Positions 1-7,393 of a DNA stretch of 64,000 bases are shown in pieces. A program made the position numbers and the translations under genes. Below the pieces are notes generated by a model, which was not told the DNA's origin, did no database searches, and was given only the letters and a program-made list of their open reading frames with translations. The stretch is from Nannocystis punicea (lineage in GTDB: Bacteria; Myxococcota_A; Polyangia; Nannocystales; Nannocystaceae). Location of the stretch: contig NZ_CP114040.1 of assembly GCF_026965555.1 (NCBI RefSeq), positions 9,708,001 to 9,772,000 of the forward strand, in the 5' to 3' direction. Every line of letters begins with the position of its first letter. Positions within the stretch are counted from its first letter, which is position 1.

Positions 1-2
1 TG

Positions 3-1775
3 ACCATCGAATCGGGCGGCGCCGTCAAGGCCTCGCGATCGACCTCGTCGAGCTTGACCGTGCACGGCAACGTGATCGTGTGGGGCCGGCTCGATCTCGG
101 CACGGAGGACGACCGGCTTCCGGCCGACGTCGTGTCCGAGCTCGTGTTCGCCGGCATGCACGACGACGACTACGTCGGCACCCCGAGCACGGTGTTCGGG
201 GGCGAGGAGTTCACGCCGCCCGTCAACACGCCGCTCGAGATCCTCGCCACGGACGTGGGCCTGTGGGTGATGGGGCGTGGGGTGTTCTCTGCGGCCGGCG
301 CCCTCAAGCAGTCCTGGTCGAAGCTGACCGACGGCACCGCGCCGGGCGATCCGACCCTGTCGGTGGAGGATGCCACGGGATGGCAGCCCGGCGATCGCGT
401 GCTGCTGACGCCGACGACCGTGATCGCCGAGGCCGACTTCGCCGACCAGTTCGACGAGGCCACGATCGCGTCGGTGAACGGCACCGAGGTGACCCTGGCG
501 AGCGCGACCGCCTTCGAGCACGCGGGCTGCGCGGATTGTGTGCGCCGCGGCGAGGCGGCCAACCTCACGCGCAACGTCGTCGTGCGTTCGTTCGACGCCT
601 CCGCCCACGCCCACGTGATCGTCGGGGAGGAGGGCGTCGCGCAGCTGGACAGCGTCGAGCTGCGCTGGCTCGGACCGCTTCGCGACTGCACCGCTGCCGA
701 CGAGCCGGCCCGCAGGTCGCCGCTGCGGTTCCATCAGCAGGCGGATGCCTCGGGGACCTCGTTCGTGCGGCACACCGCGATCTGGGCCAGCGGCAAGGAC
801 GGCATCGCCATCGAGCACAGCAACGGCATCGAGGTGACCGACGTCGTCGTCTACGACACGCAGGAGACCGCCGTGGCCCGCACCTACGACAACAGCGCCT
901 GCGGCCTGCGCTGCACCGAGCGCGAGAAGTTCGAGCCGCGCGACAACGACCTGACCCACGTGCTCGCCGCGCGGGTGGCCGTACCGAACCGCGTCGAGGG
1001 TTGTGCTGCGATCGGCGGAGCCATCGCGATGTTCGCCGGCGGCGGAGACACGCTGGACTGCGTCGTCACCGGCACTGCCTACAACTATGGCACTTTCGGC
1101 AACGTGGCCGCGTTCCACTGGTCGGAGATCGGCTCCGGCATGGATCCGGCCGACCGCTTCGAAGGCGTCGTCGCGCACAACAATGCCGGCAACGGCATCT
1201 CGAACTGGCAAAACAACACGCAAAACGACACGCCCTACACCGCCAGCGCGTGGTCGAACGGAGCCTACGGCATCCTCCACGGGGCCTACGGCAACAGCAT
1301 CTCGTACCAGGATCTCGTCGCGATCGACAATGCCGAGCTCGGGTTCGGCATCAAGGGCATCAACCAGGAGGACGTCCCGCGCATCGATGGCGCGACGATG
1401 GACAACGTCGGGGTCGTCGATTACACGTTCGTGCCCGAGTCGGCGCTCGTTCTCCGCGACGTGACCTTCACCGGCGAGCGCTCGCCCGCGTTCACGCAGA
1501 TCCACGACGAGTGCAGCGGCGGCGACGAGACGGACCCCCAGGACGGCGAGTGCATCTTCGCCTGGCTGCTCATCGAGAACCCGGTGTTCCCGACCGGCGT
1601 CGTCCCGTTCGACTTCGGCTGGCACCAGAACCTGAACACCGTGTGGGAAGTGCGTGGATTCTCCCACCCCGACTATCCGGAATTGCCGGCGAACTTCGAC
1701 CTGTATCGCGCGGACAACATGGTCGCGGGGGGCAGCTACCACGCGGACTTCGACGCCTGGCTGGTGCCGCAATGA
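3..1775 (+). CDS. G8-domain / right-handed beta-helix surface protein, 5' end outside the window
   Basis: The reading frame is open to the left edge, so this is the C-terminal part (about 590 residues) of a larger protein. The N-terminal visible part has the G8-domain pattern: short beta strands (TVHGNVIVWGRLDLG), a W-rich strand, then GWQPGDRVLLTPT, which is the usual end of a G8 domain before a parallel beta-helix. The remainder is Asn/Gly-rich with repeated short strands (HSNGIEVTDVVVYD, NNAGNGISNWQNN), as in right-handed beta-helix repeats. The family is extracellular and is linked to polysaccharide binding or processing; the exact substrate cannot be read here. The stop overlaps the start of the next gene (ATGA), so the two are probably translated together. 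Confidence 0.7.
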   Translation, partial: TIESGGAVKASRSTSSSLTVHGNVIVWGRLDLGTEDDRLPADVVSELVFAGMHDDDYVGTPSTVFGGEEFTPPVNTPLEILATDVGLWVMGRGVFSAAGALKQSWSKLTDGTAPGDPTLSVEDATGWQPGDRVLLTPTTVIAEADFADQFDEATIASVNGTEVTLASATAFEHAGCADCVRRGEAANLTRNVVVRSFDASAHAHVIVGEEGVAQLDSVELRWLGPLRDCTAADEPARRSPLRFHQQADASGTSFVRHTAIWASGKDGIAIEHSNGIEVTDVVVYDTQETAVARTYDNSACGLRCTEREKFEPRDNDLTHVLAARVAVPNRVEGCAAIGGAIAMFAGGGDTLDCVVTGTAYNYGTFGNVAAFHWSEIGSGMDPADRFEGVVAHNNAGNGISNWQNNTQNDTPYTASAWSNGAYGILHGAYGNSISYQDLVAIDNAELGFGIKGINQEDVPRIDGATMDNVGVVDYTFVPESALVLRDVTFTGERSPAFTQIHDECSGGDETDPQDGECIFAWLLIENPVFPTGVVPFDFGWHQNLNTVWEVRGFSHPDYPELPANFDLYRADNMVAGGSYHADFDAWLVPQ

Positions 1776-3493
1776 GACGCACGGTCTGGATGCTCGCGTT
1801 GCCGTGGATCCTGGGCTGCACCGCGGGATCCGACGACGAGCTGCAGGCGCCGCTGGTCCTGCCGCTCGAGGTCCTCGGCCCGGCCGGTACGGAGCGGATC
1901 GCCGACCTGTGGCTCGACGAGACCCAGCTCGCGGCGGCCGACTCCGCCGCGCTCGTGCTCACCTTGCACAACGTCGTGGCGCCCGGGTCGGCGGAGCTGG
2001 TCGTCAACGCGGGCGAGCCCATCGACGTGAGCGAGCCGTTCGTGCACCCGGACGGGCGCGTGAGCACGGCCGAGATCGCGATCGACCCCGGGCTCCTCGT
2101 GCCGGGGGCGAACCGCCTGGCCTTTCGCTACCCGCGTCAGATCGTCGACGCGGGGGCGGCCGTCTCCGGGTATCGCGTCCTGCACGTGGCGCTCCGCATC
2201 GGCGACACCACACACGTGCTCGGCGAGCCCGCCGAGCCGCCCGAACGGTGGCGTCCGCTCCGAGACGACGCGGCGTCCATCGAGCGGGGCCGCTCGTACT
2301 TCCAGGACGTCGCACGCGACGGCGGACCGACGTGTGGGCGTTGCCATGCGGACTCGGGCGCCGATCTCCAGTATTACGCGTTCTCCGATCGCAGCATCGT
2401 CGAACGCGCGATGCACCACGAGTTTTCGCGCACCGAGGCCGAGGACCTCGCTAGCTACATTCGCAGCCTGCCCGTGCCCGCGGAAGGGCGACCGTATCGG
2501 CCAGCGTTCCAACCGGGCGCCGACAACCACGGCGCCGCCGGAGCGGGGCCGGAGTCCATCCTGCCCGACGACGCGAGCTTCGGCGAGCACCTCTGGGGCG
2601 CCGCGAGCTTGCCCGCGGATCTACCCTGGGACTGGCCCGAGACCGTCGACACGTTCGTGCTGCCGACGTCGATCGCGGTCCCCACCTTCGTACGCTGGCT
2701 GCCGCGAAGGATCGACGAACGCTGGTTCACCCGCCGGGACGGAGAGCTCGCCGTCGCCGAGGCCGCGCTGGCCGACGATCCTTCTCTCGAGCACGCGCAG
2801 GCCTTCATGACCGCGGCCATGGCCGTGGGTCGGGAGCTCCTCGTGGAGGAGGGCGATCATCTCGCGCGCATCGACCTGCTGCGCTACGCGGCGGTCAAGC
2901 TGTGGGACTGGTCGCGACGCAACGGCTTTGACGCTCCCGATCACGGCATGCCGGACGGCAGCCCCGCGTATCCGTACGAGGTCGGGTTCGCGTTCTTCGA
3001 GGCCGCCGATGCCCCGGGTGGGGTACCCGCACCCATGGCGCAGACCCTGTCGTGGTGGTGGGCCCAGCTCGCAGCCAATCCCGGGCGCGGCCTCTCGACC
3101 GGTCAGCGCCCGCTCGACTACGAAGACGTCCTGACGGCGGCCGAAGCCGGCGGCGCGGGGCCGAACGAGATCGCGTTCCTGCACCTGTACGGAAGCTGGG
3201 AGGAGTCGCGCGGGCCGGTGGCCGAGAAATGGGGCACCGAGCACGGCCCCGTGCGGCTGCTGGCGGTCCCGATGCGACGCCTGGATCCGGTCGACCGCGC
3301 GACGATCCTGCGCCGCTTCTTCGCCAGGCAAGCCGAGTTCGTCGCCGGGGGCGGCGTGCTGACGCAGGGGCACCACATCGCCCTGTCGCAGGCGTGGAAT
3401 CAAGGCTGCGCCGAGCTCTCGGCCGCACAGCGCGATGCCCTGCGCGGCGCGGCCCCGGCCGAGATCCGACCGGACTTGGCCGGCTGTCCCTGA
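1772..3493 (+). CDS. c-type cytochrome lipoprotein
   Basis: This 573-residue protein starts with an ATG that overlaps the upstream stop codon, which decides the start although the frame is open further upstream. The N-terminus is a lipoprotein signal (WMLALPWILGC, lipobox LGC). A single heme-binding motif CGRCH lies near residue 190, followed by a helix-rich segment (FSRTEAEDLASYIRSLP) typical of class I cytochrome c domains. The long C-terminal part, rich in Trp and His, is not recognised. It is probably an electron-transfer or redox lipoprotein exported with the upstream beta-helix protein. Confidence 0.65.
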   Translation: MRRTVWMLALPWILGCTAGSDDELQAPLVLPLEVLGPAGTERIADLWLDETQLAAADSAALVLTLHNVVAPGSAELVVNAGEPIDVSEPFVHPDGRVSTAEIAIDPGLLVPGANRLAFRYPRQIVDAGAAVSGYRVLHVALRIGDTTHVLGEPAEPPERWRPLRDDAASIERGRSYFQDVARDGGPTCGRCHADSGADLQYYAFSDRSIVERAMHHEFSRTEAEDLASYIRSLPVPAEGRPYRPAFQPGADNHGAAGAGPESILPDDASFGEHLWGAASLPADLPWDWPETVDTFVLPTSIAVPTFVRWLPRRIDERWFTRRDGELAVAEAALADDPSLEHAQAFMTAAMAVGRELLVEEGDHLARIDLLRYAAVKLWDWSRRNGFDAPDHGMPDGSPAYPYEVGFAFFEAADAPGGVPAPMAQTLSWWWAQLAANPGRGLSTGQRPLDYEDVLTAAEAGGAGPNEIAFLHLYGSWEESRGPVAEKWGTEHGPVRLLAVPMRRLDPVDRATILRRFFARQAEFVAGGGVLTQGHHIALSQAWNQGCAELSAAQRDALRGAAPAEIRPDLAGCP

Positions 3494-3646
3494 GCCGGCG
3501 GCTCGAAGCCCTTCTCGAAGTCGCCGCACTCCGCGAACGCTTCGAGCTCCGCCTTGACGAACTCGGGTAGCAACGATTACCCGAAGTCGTCCGGGTCTTG
3601 GGGCAGATTTGTGGCACCCAGAGGCAACCCGGGGCAAGTCGTCCAT

Positions 3647-3709
3647 CTCGCCAAAGCCCCTCCGCGTGGAGATCCGCGGCGTTGTGGCAGCGGAGGGGCT
3701 TTTGGCGAG
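3647..3709. terminator. Long inverted repeat between convergent genes
   Basis: Left arm 3647-3665 and right arm 3690-3709 are complementary over 19 bases with one bulged T, enclosing a 24-base loop. It lies between the end of the cytochrome gene and the end of the integrase gene, which converge. It could end transcription in both directions, or be part of the island junction. There is no clear T-run after it. Confidence 0.4.
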
Positions 3710-3731
3710 GATGGGTCAGAACTTGTTCCAC

Positions 3732-3766
3732 AGATACCGAGTATCTCCCCGCCGACACGGAGATAC
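3732..3766. repeat. Clustered short palindromes next to the integrase gene; possible attachment or arm sites
   Basis: AGATAC (3732-3737) and GTATCT (3741-3746) form a perfect palindrome with a CGA centre. GTATCTCC (3741-3748) is also matched by GGAGATAC at 3759-3766. The cluster sits just beyond the 3' end of the integrase gene, where recombinase binding sites often lie. The role is inferred from position only; no matching distal copy was found by eye. Confidence 0.3.
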
Positions 3767-3778
3767 AGGCATTTTGCG

Positions 3779-5203
3779 CTACGAACTTAACATTCGTAAC
3801 TTCGGCCTAACCCTTTCGGGCGTGGGCGTGGGCGTCGGGGTCGGAGCGGGCACCCCTTCGTCGAGGCGGGCGATGCCGGCCTTCATGGCCTTGGCCGCGT
3901 TGCGGACGTGCATGTAGCCCTCGGTGGTGCTGGCATGCTTGTGGCGTGCCAGGAGCTGGAGCTCCTGGAGGTTCGCCCCCTTCTCCAGCAAGAGCGTGAT
4001 GAAGGTGTGCTTCGCCTTGTGGAAGCCCCTCCACTCGACCCCTGCCCTGCCGGCCAGCTCGATCATGTGGTTGCGAAACGCGCTCTCCGACATCCAGGCG
4101 TTCCGCTCACCCGGGAAGACGTGGTCGGTCAGCTTGCGATCCTTCCGCGCCTTCGCCAGCTCGGAGCGGAGCCGGGCACGCATCGGCACGGACACGGCCT
4201 TCTTCCCCTTCGGGCACTTGAGGCCGGTCCGGTGCATTGAATGCCTGATGTGGACCTCGCTGTTCCTCAGATCCACGTCGCACCACCGGAGCGCCAGCAT
4301 CTCGTTCCGCCGCAGCCCGGCATCAAGGCTGAGCAAGAGTGCAAGCGTCCCGATCTCGTCCCCCTCCGCGGCGGCGAGGAGGAGTTCCATCTCCTCGTCC
4401 GTGTACGGGTCCTTCTCGGCGGCGTCCCGGGTCTTCAGCCGCTTGATCGTGGGCACCCCGGCCAGTTTCTCCTTCTCGACCGCGTAGGACAGGATCCCCT
4501 GCAACTTGACGATGATGTGGTTGCAGGTCGACGGGGCATAACGCTTCTGGAGTTCCTCGCGGTAGTCCAGGATCCTCGTCTTCGTGATGAGGTCGAGCGG
4601 CATCTGGCCGAACTTGGGCTGCAGGTGGCGGCGCCAGACGCTTGCCCACGTCTCCCGCGAAGTCGGCTCCTCGTGGCTGATCACCCGGTCTTCCATGTGC
4701 TTGTACATGTGCTCGAGGGTGACGACCCGCCCCGGGTCCGTCTCAGGTTCGGGCACTCGTGCTGCCCGAGCTTCAGGCTTGGATTCCTCTTCCTGTCCCC
4801 TCTCCTTCCTCGTCTCGCCGAAGATCTCGGCAAGGAATCGATCCGCGTTCTCGCGTGCCCACACCATCGCGGTGTCCGCGGTGTAGCCCTCCGGGGCCGT
4901 GCGCTGGATCCGGAGGTTCTTCCCCTTGGTGCTGCGGGGGTCTGGGCAAGAGAAGCGCATGTCGACTTGGACGCGTTCTGGGTTGTGTGGTGATGGCCTG
5001 GTGCAGACCTTCATGAGCCTGGCCTTCTGGAGTGAAGGCCCGGCCTCTTCTTTCGCCTCAAGCAAGGGGACCAGATCTTCGCGGACCCAGCAACGCCTTC
5101 CACCGATGATGCGGCCGGCGGGGAACTTGCCCCTAGCGATGGCCGCCCTGAATGCCTTCGGCTTCTTCCCAAAGAAGGCCGCAACGTCGTCCACGTAGGC
5201 CAT
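3779..5203 (-). CDS. Tyrosine recombinase / phage-type integrase
   Basis: This 474-residue protein begins with a small helix-turn-helix, excisionase-like segment (AYVDDVAAFFGKKPKAF...), followed by an N-terminal SAM-like core-binding domain and a C-terminal catalytic domain. Catalytic features visible are Arg-I in LDAGLRRNEMLALRW, the beta-hairpin Lys in GKKAVSVPM, box II as FHKAKHTF, His-III in ARHKHASTT and the nucleophile Tyr in EGYMH. Box II normally reads HxxR; here the Arg is Lys, which may lower activity. It probably integrates the island that also holds the VapE-like gene. An IS256 element lies directly upstream of its start and may separate it from its promoter. Confidence 0.85.
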   Translation of the reverse strand: MAYVDDVAAFFGKKPKAFRAAIARGKFPAGRIIGGRRCWVREDLVPLLEAKEEAGPSLQKARLMKVCTRPSPHNPERVQVDMRFSCPDPRSTKGKNLRIQRTAPEGYTADTAMVWARENADRFLAEIFGETRKERGQEEESKPEARAARVPEPETDPGRVVTLEHMYKHMEDRVISHEEPTSRETWASVWRRHLQPKFGQMPLDLITKTRILDYREELQKRYAPSTCNHIIVKLQGILSYAVEKEKLAGVPTIKRLKTRDAAEKDPYTDEEMELLLAAAEGDEIGTLALLLSLDAGLRRNEMLALRWCDVDLRNSEVHIRHSMHRTGLKCPKGKKAVSVPMRARLRSELAKARKDRKLTDHVFPGERNAWMSESAFRNHMIELAGRAGVEWRGFHKAKHTFITLLLEKGANLQELQLLARHKHASTTEGYMHVRNAAKAMKAGIARLDEGVPAPTPTPTPTPERVRPKLRMLSS

Positions 5204-5212
5204 GTCCCGGGC

Positions 5213-6598
5213 GCTGTTGAAATTTCAAGTGGCGGCCTCATCACCCCGAGAGGATTCGCGGGGCTCCAAAACGACAAGGACCGCCGTGACCAAGAGTGCC
5301 AGGAAGAGCCCCAGGAACGAAGTCGAGATTGTCGCGCCTGCGACCCGTCAGCTCACGATGCCGCTGCCGGAGCTGCTCCACGAGGAGCTGTACGGGGCGG
5401 TGACCCGCCTCGGACTGGTCGCGCTGAGCGCCCTGCTGCAGCAGGAGGTCGAGGAGCTGTGCGGGCCTCGGTACGCGCGGGGCATGGGAGATCGGCCCAG
5501 CCGGAACGGCACGACCGCAGGGAGTCTGGCCCTCGGCGGTCGGCGGGTCGAGGTGCAGCGGCCACGGGTCCGCAAGGACGGCAAGGAGGTGAATCTTGCG
5601 ACCTGGGACCGGCTCGCCTCCGAGGATCCGCTGAATCGGCGGGCGGTCGAACAGATGTTGATCGGCGTGTCGACCCGCAAGTATGGGCGCTCGCTGGAGA
5701 CGGTGCCTGAGGACGTGAAGACGCGCGGCACGAGCAAGAGCGCGGTCAGTCGCCGATTCGTCGCGGCGACCGGAGCCGAGCTGGATCGGTGGCTCCGGCG
5801 CGACCTCAGCGAGCTCGCGCTCGCCGCCATCATGATCGATGGGATCTACATCGACCAGCACGTTGTCCTGATCGCGCTCGGCTTCGACGAGACCGGCGCC
5901 AAGCACGTCCTGGGCGTCCAGGAGGGCGCGACGGAGAACCGCGAGAGCTGCACGGCGTTGCTGCGAGACCTCGCCGAGCGAGGCCTCGATACCAGGCGCT
6001 CGACCCTCTTCGTGATCGACGGCGCCAAGGCGATGAGGCGCGCGATCCTCGACGTGTTTGGCAAGCGGGCGCTCATCCAGCGCTGTCAGGTGCACAAGGT
6101 CCGCAACGTCGTCGACCACCTGCCCGAGCAGAAGAAGGACAGCGTCCGCAAGGTTCTCCGCGAGGCCCTGGGCGCGACCACTGCCAAGACCGCCAAGCGA
6201 AGGCTCGAGGCGCTCGCAGGCAGCCTCGCCAGCGAGCACCCGAGCGCCGCCGCGTCCGTCCGCGAGGGCCTCGACGAGCTCTTCACCGTCAAGGAGCTCG
6301 GCCTCCCCGACGATCTCGTACGATCGCTCTCGACCACCAACGCCATCGAGAACGTCAACAACGGCATCCGCCGGATCGCCGGCCGCGTGAAGCGCTGGCG
6401 CGGCGGCTCGATGATCCTGCGCTGGATTGGTGTCACCCTCCACGAGCTGCAGCGCGGCTTCCATCGCATCAAGGGCTGTCGCGGCATGAAGGACCTCGTG
6501 ACTGCCCTTCGCACCCGCGACGCTCAACTCGATCCACCCATTGACGTGGCCGAGAAGGTCGCGTAAGTGCCTCATGCCGCTGCGCGATTTTCAACAGC
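5213..6598 (+). mobile_element. IS256-family insertion sequence
   Basis: A transposase gene is flanked by imperfect inverted repeats that begin GCTGTTGAAA on the left (5213) and have its complement TTTCAACAGC ending at 6598. Similarity continues inward for roughly 30 bases (GCGGC...CA...CAC on both sides) and a few bases outward (ATGTCCCG). No clean 8-9 bp direct duplication of the target was seen, so the exact ends are uncertain by some bases. The element sits immediately in front of the integrase start codon. Confidence 0.7.
5286..6566 (+). CDS. IS256-family (mutator-type) transposase
   Basis: This 426-residue DDE transposase catalyses cut/copy-and-paste movement of the surrounding IS. The GTG at 5286 is chosen because it precedes the family-like N-terminus and lies inside the terminal repeats. 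Family hallmarks are the DRPSRNGTTAGSL motif, catalytic DGIYID and DGAKAMRRA segments, CQVHKVRNV, and the C-terminal STTNAIENVNNGIRR block with the catalytic Glu. The length matches the family and no frameshift is seen, so it looks intact. Confidence 0.9.
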   Translation: MTKSARKSPRNEVEIVAPATRQLTMPLPELLHEELYGAVTRLGLVALSALLQQEVEELCGPRYARGMGDRPSRNGTTAGSLALGGRRVEVQRPRVRKDGKEVNLATWDRLASEDPLNRRAVEQMLIGVSTRKYGRSLETVPEDVKTRGTSKSAVSRRFVAATGAELDRWLRRDLSELALAAIMIDGIYIDQHVVLIALGFDETGAKHVLGVQEGATENRESCTALLRDLAERGLDTRRSTLFVIDGAKAMRRAILDVFGKRALIQRCQVHKVRNVVDHLPEQKKDSVRKVLREALGATTAKTAKRRLEALAGSLASEHPSAAASVREGLDELFTVKELGLPDDLVRSLSTTNAIENVNNGIRRIAGRVKRWRGGSMILRWIGVTLHELQRGFHRIKGCRGMKDLVTALRTRDAQLDPPIDVAEKVA

Positions 6599-6859
6599 CC
6601 ACGGGACATCGCCGTCCACGTAGGCGATAGCCGGAAGGTCGCAGACGGCCGCTCGCGGCAGGGACCGTTCCCGCTCCAGGGTACGGACACTTGTGAGGCA
6701 AGTCGCGACGTCCCGCGCCATCACCGGCCGGTCCGGCTCATCCCTCAGGAATTGCTGAACGAGGTCGGGGGCTTCATCCGAAGGGCCGTCACTCGTAAAG
6801 GCGTCCCGGGAGTCCCGGCACAGCTCGGCAGCCGCCGGCTTCCCGCAGTGCCGCGTCAT
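6572..6859 (-). CDS. Small uncharacterised ORF, 3' end next to the IS256 element
   Basis: This 95-residue frame is not recognised. Its C-terminal segment LPAIAYVDGDVP shares the AYVD tetrapeptide and 13 identical bases (6613-6625 compared with 5188-5200) with the start of the integrase gene on the other side of the IS. The last residues are encoded by the IS terminus, so the gene was probably cut by the insertion. It is likely a fragment of a small island gene. Confidence 0.3.
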   Translation of the reverse strand: MTRHCGKPAAAELCRDSRDAFTSDGPSDEAPDLVQQFLRDEPDRPVMARDVATCLTSVRTLERERSLPRAAVCDLPAIAYVDGDVPWAVENRAAA

Positions 6860-7092
6860 CGCTGGGAGCCCTCCACCTGCCCACCAACGGCCAAGACCTG
6901 TTCGGCGATCTCCATACCGTTAATCGTTTCCATTCCATTATCCCTGCATTCCACCGTGGGCGACACACGCCTCCGTCGCTATGCGGCGATCTCAGAATTT
7001 CGCCGGACGCTCCACACGAGGGCTCACGCGAGCCCGAGATCTCACCAATAGCTCAGTCCGTCCGCACCTTCAAGCGAATCCTGCACTGCGGC

Positions 7093-7381
7093 ATGCAGCG
7101 TCCGCCCCCCACATCAGATCGTGAGCATCGATCGGCCGCAGCTCACGTGACCGCCAACGCTGCGCAGTTCGATGCGAGCCCGAATCTTTCCGATGCTGCT
7201 TCTGCCCTCACAGCAGCGAATGCTGCACTCGTGGACGCGAACCAACCCCCGGCGACGCGGCCGCAGTTCGCTGCCGTCGCCAACGCCGTCCAGGTCGATG
7301 GACCCAGCGCTTGCCGAGGCGGCTGCCGCACTCGCGGCGGTGAATGCTGCACAAGCCCCGATCCGCTCCAAGCCCTCGTGA
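7093..7381 (+). pseudogene. Ala/Asn-rich repetitive frame, possibly decayed
   Basis: One frame reads an Ala-rich pattern with recurring ANAA/AANAAL units (TANAAQF, TAANAALVDA, AVANAVQVDG). After about position 7300 the same pattern continues in the next frame (AAALAAVNAAQ). A single-base shift would join them into one repeated Ala-rich peptide. No function is suggested; it may be a decayed small gene or simple-sequence DNA. Confidence 0.25.
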
Positions 7382-7393
7382 GGTGACGTTGGT

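Noticed and set aside
80..1771. Long plus-strand frame running upstream into the cytochrome gene
   Set aside because: It is a shadow of the G8/beta-helix gene: Arg-rich, without signal peptide until the ATG at 1772, where a proper lipoprotein signal starts.
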